Notes under the pieces: model-generated
Databases searched by the model: none
Told to the model about the DNA's origin: nothing
Seen by the model: only the letters and a program-made list of their open reading frames with translations
In this document: one piece after another, positions 9,309 through 18,575 of the stretch
Numbering within the stretch: position 1 is the stretch's first letter
Layout: each line of letters starts with the position of its first letter
Program-made: the position numbers and the translations under genes
Assembly: GCA_016712595.1 (NCBI GenBank)
Contig: JADJQT010000001.1
Location: 1,093,501-1,157,500, forward strand
Direction: 5' to 3'
DNA: 64,000 bases
DNA from: Rhodospirillales bacterium
GTDB lineage: Bacteria; Pseudomonadota; Alphaproteobacteria; Rhodospirillales; Defluviicoccaceae

Positions 9309-9487
9309 ACTGGGCTCCTTTTTCGCAGCAATCTCTGATGAGACGTCTCCTCAGAATTTTTCGTAATGTTGCGCAAGCAATCTTGGCAGAAGCTCGATAA
9401 AAATTTTGCCGAATATTTCGCAATCGGGCGTATGGAGACATCCGATTAACGCGTCAGTAGTCGGCCTCGCAGCAGCGCCGGCGGTAT

Positions 9488-9826
9488 TCAGGCCTCTTTC
9501 GTTTCCTTTGGCGGCGTCCTGGATCGTTCGGTACATTCGCCCGACCTGTCTGTTGGTGCGGGGATGATTGGCTTTGTCAGCCGGTGTTCGATGGGCAGGA
9601 TCGTCGGTCTCGCATCCCCGGGGACTGTCAGCGGATCAGCGACTGATCGGCGCTTCTCCCATTTGGCGATGGTCTTCCGGTTGATGGCGGAGCGTTTAGA
9701 CAGTGCCCTCAGGCTCTCTCGACCATGGTGTATCGCTCGCCGGACTGCCGCTGCTCTGTTCCACGGGCCGGACCTCGCCCGCCCGAGGGCAGGCTCTGTG
9801 GCGCTTGCGTAAAGAACCTGGCCCAT
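9488..9826 (-). pseudogene. Degenerate N-terminus of an IS481-type transposase
   Basis: A 112-residue frame begins MGQVLYASATE and, after an inserted stretch, continues AAAVRRAIHHGRESLRALSK and INRKTIAKWEKRRSVAD. This is the N-terminal helix-turn-helix typical of IS481-family transposases in alphaproteobacteria. Similarity fades after about residue 85 and the DDE catalytic domain is absent. It is therefore an IS relic in the gap between the DUF2254 gene and the AI-2E permease gene. No inverted repeats were found around it, and 9309-9487 shows nothing else. Confidence 0.6.
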
Positions 9827-9958
9827 AGCGCATCCGTCCCGTCCTGCGAAAAGAGTGCGCCATCAAAGGCTGAGATCAAACATCTAAGCGTGCCTCGCCA
9901 GCTTCCACCCGGTCGCCTATGCTCGGGCGATTTGTGGTTGGGGAAGGAGCGGATCGAG

Positions 9959-11035
9959 ATGGATCAAGCGCAAGATCGCGTTTTCGTGAGGCGGGCACTC
10001 GAGGCGGCGATTCGCATCGGCATCATCGCCCTGCTCGGCGCGTGGTGCTTTGAGATCGTTCGCCCGTTCGTCGTTCCGGTCGTCTGGGGAATCATCATCG
10101 CCGTCGCCGTTTTCCCGGCGTATCTCCCGATTGAGCGAGCTCTCGGCGGACGGCGCGCGATGGCCGCGATCGTGGCGACGCTGGTGATGCTCGCAGTGCT
10201 TCTCGTGCCAACGGTCATGCTCGCCGGTACCCTCGTCGACGGCGCCGAGCACGTTGCGGGGAAGCTCATCGACGGCTCCTTGAGCGTGCCGCCTCCTCCG
10301 CCCGGCGTTGCTGATTGGCCGCTGATCGGCGAACCCCTCGAGGCATTCTGGAAGCTGGCGTCCAACGATCTCGCCCGCGCACTCCAGCAAATCCGTCCGC
10401 AGCTCGCCAGCGGCGGGCGAATTCTTCTATCGACGACGGCGGATGCCGGCATCGGTCTTCTCCAATTCATGCTTGCGATCGTTATCGCCGGCGTTCTGAT
10501 GGCGCACGCGCACGACGGCGACGAGGTGGCGCACGCGTTTGCGCAGCGATTGGCGGGCGATCGCGGCCCAGAACTCGCCGAACTCGGACAGGCGACGGTG
10601 CGCGGCGTCGCGCGGGGCATTCTTGGTGTGGCACTGATCCAATCGCTGCTTGCTGGCCTCGGATTCCTCGCGGTTGGGCTTCCGGGGGCGGGGCTGCTCG
10701 CTGTTCTCTGCCTGCTGCTGGCGATCGTGCAGATCGGCCCCGGCCTCGTGCTCATCGGTGCCGCGATCTATGTGTTCTCGACGGCGCCAACGCTGATCGC
10801 CGTCGTCTTTGCCGTCTGGTGCGCCTTCGTCGCCCTGATCGACAACGTGCTCAAGCCGATCCTGCTCGGGCGCGGCGCCAAGGTTCCGATGGTGGTCGTT
10901 TTCATTGGCGCGATCGGCGGATTTCTTGCCACCGGCATCATTGGTCTGTTCGTGGGCTCGGTGGTGCTCTCCCTCGGCTACACGCTGCTCTGCGCGTGGC
11001 TGAAGGACACCCCACCGATCGCGAAAGACGCATAG
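9959..11035 (+). CDS. AI-2E family (PerM/YdiK-type) membrane permease
   Basis: A 358-residue inner-membrane protein with about seven helices. Pairs of N-terminal helices (IGIIALLGAWCFEIVRPFVV, VVWGIIIAVAVFPAYLPIER) precede a variable segment. A C-terminal block follows with QIGPGLVLIGAAIYVF, IDNVLKPILLGRGAKVPMVV and FIGAIGGFLATGIIGLFVGS, the diagnostic pattern of this family. ATG 9959 has GAAGGAG about ten bases upstream. The substrate is unknown: family members have been assigned autoinducer-2 export or sodium/proton exchange. Confidence 0.88.
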   Translation: MDQAQDRVFVRRALEAAIRIGIIALLGAWCFEIVRPFVVPVVWGIIIAVAVFPAYLPIERALGGRRAMAAIVATLVMLAVLLVPTVMLAGTLVDGAEHVAGKLIDGSLSVPPPPPGVADWPLIGEPLEAFWKLASNDLARALQQIRPQLASGGRILLSTTADAGIGLLQFMLAIVIAGVLMAHAHDGDEVAHAFAQRLAGDRGPELAELGQATVRGVARGILGVALIQSLLAGLGFLAVGLPGAGLLAVLCLLLAIVQIGPGLVLIGAAIYVFSTAPTLIAVVFAVWCAFVALIDNVLKPILLGRGAKVPMVVVFIGAIGGFLATGIIGLFVGSVVLSLGYTLLCAWLKDTPPIAKDA

Positions 11036-11220
11036 CGCCGCCCCCAACGCTCCGCCGGGGTGGCGAGAACCGCGCCCCGTCTGTCTCTCGGCTTTCAGGA
11101 CGAGACGATAAGCGAAAACGATGCTAAGACCGCACCCCCGATGGTCGGGACATCTGGCGCGGACGATTTCAGCCTCGCTCGCCGCGGTATCTACCCCTTC
11201 CGGCTGTGACGGAGCCTTGA

Positions 11221-12015
11221 ATGACCACGCTGGTCGTTTTTGACATTGAAGCTGTTCCCGACTTTGCTTCGGCGCGTCGCCTGCTCGCCGCGGCCGACGA
11301 CGTGCCCGACGCCGACATTCGCCGCCGACTGGGCGAGCGCTATGCGCGCAACGGCGAGGACCCGTCGGCGGCGTTTCTCAAGGTGCCGATGTACAAGATC
11401 GTCTGCATCGCGACGCTGAACGCCAAGCGGGAAGAAAACAACGGGCCGTGGGTCGCAGGCCAGATCGGCAGCCGCGCGGTTGGTGAGAAAACGGAAGCCG
11501 AGGTTTTACTTGGTTTCGTTAAGGCCCTGCCGGTGGACAGTCGCGGACTCGGCCCGGTCCTGGTCACCTTCGGCGGCAATGGCTTCGATCTGCCGCTCTT
11601 GCGCTATCGCGCGTTCGCTCTCGGCGTGGCGGTGCCCAGCCTGCATGGAGCCCATCGCCGTGACTATTGGCACCGCTTCGGCCAGGATCACGTCGATCTG
11701 TGCGACGTGCTGTCGGCCTACGGCGCGTCAGCCAAGCCCAGCCTCGCTGAGATGGCCGCGCTGGCCGACATTCCCGTGAAGATCGGCGGAATCGACGGCA
11801 GCTACGTCGAAGCCTTCGTCGAGGCAGGGAAACTCGCCGACGTGGCGGATTACTGCCTTACCGACGTGCTTGCCACCTACAGCGTCTTCTTGCGCTATAA
11901 CATGGTGCGCGGCGACCTGACGCCCGCGCATTATGATGCCTCGATGGATAGCCTGCGCTCGACGATCCGCAAGCACGTCGAGCGTCGCCCGTTGCTGTCC
12001 GCCTTCCTCGTCTGA
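11221..12015 (+). CDS. Predicted 3'-5' exonuclease (PolB exonuclease-like)
   Basis: A 264-residue protein of the DnaQ-like superfamily. Exonuclease motif I is LVVFDIEAVPDF near residue 4-15 (the DxE pair). Motif II lies in VTFGGNGFDLPLLRYRA, and motif III in DYCLTDVLATYSVFLRY. This matches the family annotated as related to the exonuclease domain of DNA polymerase B. It is likely a standalone repair or RNA/DNA-processing nuclease. It ends 2 bp before the convergent metallopeptidase gene. Confidence 0.82.
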   Translation: MTTLVVFDIEAVPDFASARRLLAAADDVPDADIRRRLGERYARNGEDPSAAFLKVPMYKIVCIATLNAKREENNGPWVAGQIGSRAVGEKTEAEVLLGFVKALPVDSRGLGPVLVTFGGNGFDLPLLRYRAFALGVAVPSLHGAHRRDYWHRFGQDHVDLCDVLSAYGASAKPSLAEMAALADIPVKIGGIDGSYVEAFVEAGKLADVADYCLTDVLATYSVFLRYNMVRGDLTPAHYDASMDSLRSTIRKHVERRPLLSAFLV

Positions 12016-12017
12016 AC

Positions 12018-12926
12018 TCAGAGTTGCTCCGCGGAAAATGTATCGCAGGCGGCGAGCGATCCCTGATCGAGGCCGCGCCGGAACCAGCGAACGCGCTGTT
12101 GCGAGGTGCCGTGCGTGAAGGCATCGGGAACAACGTAGCCTTGTGCGCGTTTTTGCAGGCGATCGTCGCCGATGGCCGCGGCGGCGTTCAATCCTTCGTC
12201 GATATCGCCTGCTTCTAAAAGATGACGGGAACGGTCGGCGTAGTGCGCCCAGATGCCGGCAAAGCAGTCCGCTTGCAGTTCGACCCTGACCTGAAGCCGA
12301 TTCGCATCGCTGCGCGCGGCCTGCTGCTGAGCCGCTTCGACGCGCGGCAAGATACCGAGCAGGTTTTGAACGTGATGGCCGACCTCATGAGCGATGACAT
12401 AGGCATCGGCGAAATCGCCGGGAGCGCCGAACTGGCGGCTCAACTCATCGAAGAAGGCAGTGTCGAGATAGACCTTGCCGTCACGCGGGCAATAGAAGGG
12501 GCCCGTCGCCGATTGAGCGAAGCCGCAACCGGATCGCGTGGAACCGGAAAACAGCACGAGGGTGGGATCTTTGTAGGCTCGGCCCATCTGACTGAACAGT
12601 GCCTGCCAGGTGTCCTCCGTGTCGGCAAGGACAACGGAGACGAACGAGCGTGCTTCGTCCTCGCCGTCGGACCGGGCTTGCGGCGCGGGGCGGTCGACGT
12701 GTGAACTGGGTGGAGATGATGTTTGGCCGCCATCGAGCAAGACGCTCGGATCAATACCGAAAACCAGTGACAGGACGATAAGCGCCACCAGTCCGACGCC
12801 CCCGAGACGGCCGACGGGAAGGTTGAAACCGCCGCCGCCATACCCCCCGCCCATCGGTCCACTGCCGTCGTCCTCACCACGGCGATCTTCGATGTTCTCA
12901 CTTTGTCGGCCACCACGCCACAGCAT
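12018..12926 (-). CDS. YpfJ-type neutral zinc metallopeptidase
   Basis: A 302-residue protein starting MLWRGGRQSENIEDRRG, with a Gly-rich N-terminal stretch and one membrane helix (GLVALIVLSLVFGID). The catalytic domain holds the zinc motif AHEVGHHVQNLLG (HEXXH) and LQADCFAGIWAHYAD, which supplies the third ligand region. Length and order match the zinc_peptidase/YpfJ family, presumed periplasmic and membrane-anchored. The substrate is unknown. The frame is open 84 codons upstream of the chosen ATG, but that part has no family similarity. Confidence 0.87.
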   Translation of the reverse strand: MLWRGGRQSENIEDRRGEDDGSGPMGGGYGGGGFNLPVGRLGGVGLVALIVLSLVFGIDPSVLLDGGQTSSPPSSHVDRPAPQARSDGEDEARSFVSVVLADTEDTWQALFSQMGRAYKDPTLVLFSGSTRSGCGFAQSATGPFYCPRDGKVYLDTAFFDELSRQFGAPGDFADAYVIAHEVGHHVQNLLGILPRVEAAQQQAARSDANRLQVRVELQADCFAGIWAHYADRSRHLLEAGDIDEGLNAAAAIGDDRLQKRAQGYVVPDAFTHGTSQQRVRWFRRGLDQGSLAACDTFSAEQL

Positions 12927-13182
12927 CCGCGTGCCCCCGCGTCCAACAATCCACCACGCTCTGTTGCGCGTGAACGACGTGCGTACCGACCTCGGATACG
13001 CGCATGTCACTATCAAGCACCGCAACGATGAGTGAGCGCAAGTGTTCCCGCTTATGGATGCGCTTTGGGCTGCCGCTGGCATTGCCGGCGACATCCCTGC
13101 CGTCGGAGGTGCGCCAATTGCGGGCGAACCCAGACACAGCGCGCGCTGAGTGTGGGGCCCGCTCCGCAAGGTCGTCAAACCG

Positions 13183-14331
13183 TCAAGGATGCTCGGTCTT
13201 CAGGCAGGTTTTTGAAAATGACGCCGCGAGGGCCTTCAGATCGGCGAGCGAAAACGTGTGCGGCAACGTCGGGGCTGCCTTGTGGATCAGTCCGTCGAAG
13301 CATTTCTGCGCCCCTTCGTCTTCGTCCATGTCCGCGTCATCGCTCACCAGTTCGACGACGGTCGCCGAGATGGTCTTTTCGTTCTTGCTGGTAACGTCGA
13401 TGGTCCTGCGGACCGTGCCCGTGCAGCAGATTGCACAGAACGCAAGCGCATCGATGTTGTCGTTTGCCATATCTTCGTCGGCCTCCGACAAGAGATCCTG
13501 GGGCGTGACGTTGAAATCTACCTGGAGCGTATTCGCATCGAGCAATTTTGCCTGATCAATCCCTCCGTTACAGCGGTCACCGCCGCCTCCGATGATCTCA
13601 CCGGTTAACATCGTATCTTTGTGGTCCGGCGAAGCTGCGCGCCGAAGGACATAAATCTCGGAGAAATGGCCGCTTCCGCCGGAATTGTAGCTGATGACGG
13701 CAGCGTCTCCGCCGCTTGCGACCTTGCCGAGGATCCGGTACGACAGCCAGATGGGGTAGCCGTCCGACGCGCTCTCGGCAGACCATCCGCCGTCGTCGGT
13801 CTCGGTGACGGGGATGTGGCGATTGCCGAGCGTGCAGGCGGCAATGGGCACGCGGGCGGCCATTCCGGTTTCAGGGTCCTGTTCGACCAGACTCCACAGG
13901 CAGGCCGGATGGATGAATCCTGCTTCCGCCACGCCATTCGGCGGCTGCGGCGTCGGCGCCGCCGGAGCGCCGAGGGCGGACAGGCGCGCCCGGTACAGTT
14001 CATCCAGGCATGGTGCGGCGCGCCAGCGCAAAGACGGGGAAATCTCATCACCGCGTGATGGAATCTCGCAACGGGTCAGTCGCTGGGCGAGCCAAGCCCG
14101 TTGTTCGGTCAGGGCGGCGGCACGTTTTTCCGCCGGCAAGCGGGCCTGAGACGCCTCAAACGCGGAGCCGAGCGATCCGTCGAGCACGATCAAATCCGGA
14201 TCGGAGCAAATCAGCAACTCAATCGGTGCCGCAGCCTTCAGGCAGTCGAAGCTGGCTTCCTGAGCGCGAGCAAAAGCCGGCGTCAGAAATCCCACCAAGA
14301 GCAGCGCTAAACACGATCCGTATCGACGCAT
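13183..14331 (-). CDS. Secreted protein with N-terminal LprI/DUF1311-like domain
   Basis: A 382-residue protein with a signal peptide (RRYGSCLALLLVGFLTPAFARAQ). Residues about 25-120 resemble the LprI lysozyme-inhibitor-like domain: SFDCLKAAAPIELLICSDPDL, the LPAEKRAAALTEQRAWL segment, then CLDELYRARL. The remaining 260 residues, with several cysteines, are not recognised. It is probably periplasmic. The ATG at 14331 is chosen because the signal peptide starts there. The 256 bp between this gene and the metallopeptidase start shows no gene. Confidence 0.65.
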   Translation of the reverse strand: MRRYGSCLALLLVGFLTPAFARAQEASFDCLKAAAPIELLICSDPDLIVLDGSLGSAFEASQARLPAEKRAAALTEQRAWLAQRLTRCEIPSRGDEISPSLRWRAAPCLDELYRARLSALGAPAAPTPQPPNGVAEAGFIHPACLWSLVEQDPETGMAARVPIAACTLGNRHIPVTETDDGGWSAESASDGYPIWLSYRILGKVASGGDAAVISYNSGGSGHFSEIYVLRRAASPDHKDTMLTGEIIGGGGDRCNGGIDQAKLLDANTLQVDFNVTPQDLLSEADEDMANDNIDALAFCAICCTGTVRRTIDVTSKNEKTISATVVELVSDDADMDEDEGAQKCFDGLIHKAAPTLPHTFSLADLKALAASFSKTCLKTEHP

Positions 14332-14568
14332 GGCACGTCCTCGTCCGGTGTCCGCCAACGGGTCCTCGACCAATCGAGTAGCGTGCGCGCCGCTTCCCGG
14401 CAAGTGTCAAGCGCGGCCGGTCGTAGCAGCGGCGGCGCTTTCGCTCCGCTCCCGTCGTCATGCGGCGTCCCGTCGCCGTTACTAGGCGGCATCACCATAT
14501 CCACCAAAAATGATTTTCCTTTTGCAAAACAATGTCCTGGCTATATGCAAGAAAAAATTAACAATGTT

Positions 14569-14643
14569 GTGGAGAATATCGCTCTATCTTCGATGGCCGG
14601 GGGAAGCGATATGGTAATGGAACCTGTCTGTTTGCTTCTCCAC
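14569..14643 (+). other. Nested inverted repeats, candidate structured leader RNA
   Basis: Within the 602-bp gap 14332-14933, GTGGAGAA (14569-14576) pairs perfectly with TTCTCCAC (14636-14643). ATATCGCT (14576-14583), just inside it, pairs with AGCGATAT (14605-14612). The surroundings (14500-14640) are clearly more AT-rich than neighbouring genes. A short ORF with a ribosome-binding-like GAGGGA follows at 14657. Nothing else was seen in the gap. Confidence 0.4.
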
Positions 14644-14656
14644 AGAGGGAATCATC

Positions 14657-14740
14657 ATGGCTGCACAGACGTTGGTTACGCTAAAGCTCGTTCGGCCCGG
14701 TTGCCGCTTGGTTGTCCTGCGCGCCGGCCGCCGACGTTAA
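14657..14740 (+). CDS. Possible 27-residue leader peptide
   Basis: ATG at 14657 is preceded by GAGGGA with about seven bases spacing and opens a 27-codon frame ending TAA. The peptide starts MAAQTLVTLKLVRPGC and ends in a basic run (RAGRRR). It follows directly on the nested hairpins at 14569-14643. No family is recognised. A short, basic, valine/leucine/arginine-rich ORF could occur by chance in GC-rich DNA. Confidence 0.3.
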   Translation: MAAQTLVTLKLVRPGCRLVVLRAGRRR

Positions 14741-14933
14741 AGTATTCATAGATTTATCGGCGTCGGAAACAAAGCGAGACTCGTTCCGACGCTTGCAAAG
14801 CGCGCGTGTCCGTTTGGCGCGACCTCACCCCTCACACAGAGAGAAGAGGCTTCTGGCCGTGATCCGACGGCCAGGACTGACGCAGGCGGAGCGCCTGGAA
14901 CCGGGGCGAGGCCGCATCGCAGCGCTTCGCGGA

Positions 14934-16964
14934 TTACAGGGGCCGGGTCGCCGATTCGAGCCACTGCCGTGTTCTCTCGTCCACGAATGGGCCAATCGTT
15001 TCGTCGACCCGTCGATGGTAGGCGTCGAGCCAGGCGATCTCTTCGGCATCGAGGCGCTCGCGGACAATAAGTCTGCGGTCGATCGGCGCGAGTGTGAGCG
15101 TGTCGAACCCGTGCAATTCGACCTCTCCGCCCTCAGGGGAAGCGATCGGCGTGACGGCCACCAGATTCTCGATGCGAATGCCGTAACTGCCCGGCTTGTA
15201 ATATCCCGGCTCGTTGGACACGATCATCCCCGGCTGCAGGGGAATCCGGCTCGGAAGTTTGGAGATCCGCTGCGGTCCTTCGTGCACACTGAGATGAAAT
15301 CCGACTCCGTGCCCGGTGCCGTGATCGTAGTCGAGGCCCTCACGCCAAAGCGCTACCCGTGCCAACGCATCGATCTGCGAGCCAGTCGTTCCCACCGGGA
15401 ATCGGGCGGTAGCGACCGCGATATGTCCCTTTAACACCAGTGTGAACCGTTCGCACATTTCCTGGCTCGGCGTGCCGATGGCGATGGTCCGGGTTACATC
15501 GGTCGTCCCGTCGAGATACTGCGCTCCCGAGTCGACAAGATAGAGGCTGCCGCGTTCGATTGCTCGGTCGGATTGAGGTGAGACGCGGTAATGCACGATG
15601 GCGCCGTGTGATCCAGAGGCTGAGATGGTCGGGAAGCTCAGTCCGCGGTAATGCTCGTTCTCGGCGCGCAAGCGGGCGAGCGCGTCGGCCGCGGCGCTCT
15701 CGCTGAGATCACCTGCCTCTGCTGCGCCGGGAATCCAGGCGAGAAAACGTGTCAATGCGACGCCATCACGGACGTGTGCCGCGCGGATGCCGGCAAGTTC
15801 GGCGCCCGATTTCACTGCCTTGGGGAGCAGGCATGGATCAGGGGCCGTAAAGATCGTCGCGCGGGCCTGTTGTAACCGCTTCACCACCCACGCGGGTGTT
15901 GCTTCGGGATCGACGCGAACGACCCGACGTTCCTCGCCAAGCTGATCGAGGGCGTGGGCGAGCGCGTTCGCTGGAGCGACCCGGACGCCATCGTCGAGGT
16001 GCGCTTTGGCCTCGGAAGTCAGCTTGCGCGCATCGACGAACCAGTCGACGCTGGCGTCGGCATGCACCAGCGCGAAGCACAGTGGGATCGGAATATGCGG
16101 AATGTCGCCGCCGCGGATATTGAGCAGCCAGGCGACAGAGTCCGGCTGGGCGAGAAAGGCCGCATCCTGCCGATCATGGGTGAGCGTTTCAGCAATGCCG
16201 TTGCGCTTTTCTTTCGATGTCAGCCCGGCGAAACGGCCCTCATGCGGAACGATGGGTGAAACCGGGGGCGAGGGCTGAGCATTCCAGATGCGATCGATGA
16301 GGTTGCCTTCAACAGCGACGGCCCGGGCGCCGCACGCCTTGCATGCCTGTTCGAATGCCGCGATCTGGCTGGGGGTATGCAGCCAGGGATCGTATCCCAG
16401 TCTGGCGTTGCGGCTCAGGGTGGTTTCGAGCAGTTGGCCAAGTGGCTGGCGGGTGGAATGACGGATGGTGAACAATGCCGCGTCGACTTCTCCGGCTGCT
16501 TGCGTGGTGTAGCGTCCGTCGACCAGGAGCATCGCCGCATCGCGTAGAATCACGGCCAAGCCGGCCGAACCGGTGAAATTGGAGATCCAGGCAAGCCGCT
16601 CAGACCGTGCCGCGACATACTCGCCTTGATGCTCGTCGCTTCGCGGTACGATGTAGCCGGCGAGCCGGTGGGCACGCATTTCGGCGCGCAGCGCCGCGAG
16701 CCGAGCGCGACGATCGCCGCCACTGGACACGGCCAGCCGGTCACGGGCGCCGTTCAGGCGCCTTTCGAGCAGCGCGGTCAACGCGGCCGAGGGAGCATCC
16801 GCAATCAGATGCATCCAGGCGGTTGAATCGAAGCTGGGCGGCGCTGCAGCCACGCCTTCGATGATTGCAAGCGCCGCCTCCTCGCCGACCCGCGCGTCGC
16901 ACGCGTCCAGAAGCGTTGCGAGTTCGGCAGGGCCTTCACTGCACATCTGATTCACGTGATTCAC
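14934..16964 (-). CDS. Xaa-Pro aminopeptidase (M24B) with N-terminal extension
   Basis: A 676-residue cytosolic proline peptidase that removes N-terminal residues before proline. From about residue 80 it shows the family layout: RAEMRAHRLAGYIVPRSDEH creatinase-like domain 1, a second creatinase-like domain, then the catalytic pita-bread fold. Metal ligands are visible in YLVDSGAQYLDGTTDVTRT (two Asp), GHGVGFHLSVHEGP (His) and SNEPGYYKPGSYGIRIENL (Glu), with a final Glu just downstream. The first 80 residues (CSEGPAELATLLDACDARVG onward) are extra to PepP and may be a YecA/UPF0149-like helical domain. GTG 16964 is chosen over ATG 16946 because AGAGGA stands five bases before it. Confidence 0.88.
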   Translation of the reverse strand: MNHVNQMCSEGPAELATLLDACDARVGEEAALAIIEGVAAAPPSFDSTAWMHLIADAPSAALTALLERRLNGARDRLAVSSGGDRRARLAALRAEMRAHRLAGYIVPRSDEHQGEYVAARSERLAWISNFTGSAGLAVILRDAAMLLVDGRYTTQAAGEVDAALFTIRHSTRQPLGQLLETTLSRNARLGYDPWLHTPSQIAAFEQACKACGARAVAVEGNLIDRIWNAQPSPPVSPIVPHEGRFAGLTSKEKRNGIAETLTHDRQDAAFLAQPDSVAWLLNIRGGDIPHIPIPLCFALVHADASVDWFVDARKLTSEAKAHLDDGVRVAPANALAHALDQLGEERRVVRVDPEATPAWVVKRLQQARATIFTAPDPCLLPKAVKSGAELAGIRAAHVRDGVALTRFLAWIPGAAEAGDLSESAAADALARLRAENEHYRGLSFPTISASGSHGAIVHYRVSPQSDRAIERGSLYLVDSGAQYLDGTTDVTRTIAIGTPSQEMCERFTLVLKGHIAVATARFPVGTTGSQIDALARVALWREGLDYDHGTGHGVGFHLSVHEGPQRISKLPSRIPLQPGMIVSNEPGYYKPGSYGIRIENLVAVTPIASPEGGEVELHGFDTLTLAPIDRRLIVRERLDAEEIAWLDAYHRRVDETIGPFVDERTRQWLESATRPL

Positions 16965-17200
16965 GAGCGTCCTCTCTGGTAACGACGAATGACGTCCACG
17001 CAGGCTCGCGCTGCTGCTCCCACCGGTGGACGAACGTCTTGAAGTGGGCCTTGTGAACAACCCGTTTACGTTGTGTCACGTATGCCATGCCCCCGCCGTA
17101 GGCCTGGATTGCAAGAATACGGCTGAAACTTCTTCGTGCGCCAGAGTACATTCTCGACAACTACCGATGGCAATCGGGGCTTTTTGAAAGGTTGTATCCG

Positions 17201-17578
17201 ATGTTGGGCAGCGACACGTGGGCGCACGACGGCCGCATGATCGAGCTCGAAGATGGTCGCCGGGTGGCGCTCGAAACGCTGCTTGCTGAAGCGAAGGTGC
17301 GGCGGGCGCTGGAAGTCAGGAGACTGTTTTTCCGCGCGCTTTCCTGGCTGAAGCGTGTGCGTCGCGCGGAGTTGCCGGCGCGGCCGGCGGGTTGCGGGGG
17401 CGACGCCTGGGTGTTCCGCGCGGCGCCGCTGGCCATCGCGGATGTCATCAATAATGATGTCGCCGCATTCCGCGCCGACGGCGCTTTCGTGCACCTTGCC
17501 GCGGAGCCCGCGGTCCAACAGCCAGCCTCGGCCGCAAGGCTGGGCAACGCCGCCGGGGATCGCCGCCTCGCCGCCTGA
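17201..17578 (+). CDS. Hypothetical small basic protein
   Basis: A 125-residue frame, ATG at 17201 with GAAAGG nine bases upstream. The first half, with IELEDGRRVALETLLAEAKV and RRLFFRALSWLKRVRR, is amphipathic and Arg-rich and could be a membrane-associated helix. The second half is Ala-rich with no recognisable domain. It is divergent from the aminopeptidase gene. The spacing and helical first half favour a real gene; the Ala-rich tail is compatible with chance. Confidence 0.4.
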   Translation: MLGSDTWAHDGRMIELEDGRRVALETLLAEAKVRRALEVRRLFFRALSWLKRVRRAELPARPAGCGGDAWVFRAAPLAIADVINNDVAAFRADGAFVHLAAEPAVQQPASAARLGNAAGDRRLAA

Positions 17579-17664
17579 CACCTGTCGCGGATTTTTAAGG
17601 CATTTCTCCCAGTTCCACCAATACAGTCGAATGCGCATTCGGTCGCAAGGAGACGCATGCCCGG

Positions 17665-17979
17665 TCATTCGCTCTGTGCCTCGAAATGATAGCCGCGCGC
17701 GCGCATGCACGTCCCGAACAGGTCGCGCTCGCGCGTCTGGCCGGAATAGCGGTTCATCTCGCTCGACCATTGTCCGCCGCGATTGTAGTTGAGCGACGCG
17801 CTCGATTGCTGGTCCAAGGCGAAGTCGCGCTCCGCCTGATCGCGCGACCAGGCTTGACAGGCAGCGCGATCGCTTCCCCACTGCTCCTCGGGAACGCTCG
17901 CATTTTGCCAGGAGCCGGTGGGCGTGCAGGCAAGCAGTGCGAGCACCGAAGCGAGGGCAACGATCTCTCGTCTTGTCAC
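17665..17979 (-). CDS. Small lipoprotein, unknown function
   Basis: A 104-residue protein starting GTG at 17979 with a lipoprotein signal (REIVALASVLALLACTP; lipobox LLAC). The mature part is hydrophilic, with two further cysteines (RAACQAW, FGTCMRARGYHF), a pattern seen in small outer-membrane-associated lipoproteins. Its GTG overlaps the TGA of the upstream thioredoxin-like gene in a GTGA quartet, so the two are translationally coupled. Confidence 0.7.
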   Translation of the reverse strand: MTRREIVALASVLALLACTPTGSWQNASVPEEQWGSDRAACQAWSRDQAERDFALDQQSSASLNYNRGGQWSSEMNRYSGQTRERDLFGTCMRARGYHFEAQSE

Positions 17980-18539
17980 GTTTGCGGACCGAGGCAGCGG
18001 GAGAGGAAAGAAATTGTCGCCGGCGCGTCCCACTGGGCCTGACCGACGACACGGCCGACTTCCCGACCGTCCGCATCGAAGAGCACCGTCGTCGGCAAAC
18101 CATCGATGCCGAGGGCGTGCATCACGCGGCTTGATTTGTCGACCGCGACCGGGAGGGAGGAAATGCCGTTGACCGCATAAAACCGGCGCACCACCGTCGC
18201 ACCTTCCCGATCCGCGGATAAAGCGGCGACGTTCAGGCCGAGACCCTGTGCCCGCGCCGCCAGACGGTCGAGCGCCGGCATCTCCTCGACGCAGGGGGGG
18301 CACCATGTCGCCCAGAAGTTCACAATCAACCCTGTTCCCCGTAACGCGGCAAAGGGCCTCTCGTCGCCACTGGCGTCGATATACGATGTCGCCGGCATGG
18401 TCAGTCCCGACTTCGCGGCCGTGTATTTGCCCAATTCTGCCGGCGGATGAGCGCATGGACTGTCCGCGGCGCTTGCGAAGGGCGCTGCGTTCAGCACAAT
18501 GGCCGCGAGCAGAGCCAGTACGAGGAAGCGATTGCGCAT
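17976..18539 (-). CDS. tlpA: TlpA-type periplasmic thiol:disulfide oxidoreductase
   Basis: A 187-residue secreted thioredoxin-fold protein: signal peptide RFLVLALLAAIVLNAAPFASA, then the redox motif NFWATWCPPCVEEMPALDRL (WCPPC) and the cis-proline loop DGLPTTVLFDADG. TlpA/ResA proteins reduce apocytochrome c or Cu-site cysteines in the periplasm. Start ATG 18539 has GGGAG upstream. It is divergent from argH with 36 bp between start codons, so their promoters must overlap each other's coding ends. Confidence 0.88.
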   Translation of the reverse strand: MRNRFLVLALLAAIVLNAAPFASAADSPCAHPPAELGKYTAAKSGLTMPATSYIDASGDERPFAALRGTGLIVNFWATWCPPCVEEMPALDRLAARAQGLGLNVAALSADREGATVVRRFYAVNGISSLPVAVDKSSRVMHALGIDGLPTTVLFDADGREVGRVVGQAQWDAPATISFLSRCLGPQT

Positions 18540-18575
18540 GTTCCGTCTCCCAATTCCGCCAGCGGGTCGCCGCGC

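Noticed and set aside
17066..18103. 345-codon minus-strand ORF across the gap and lipoprotein gene
   Set aside because: Arg-rich shadow sequence with no family pattern; the lipoprotein frame has a signal sequence and a coupled start.
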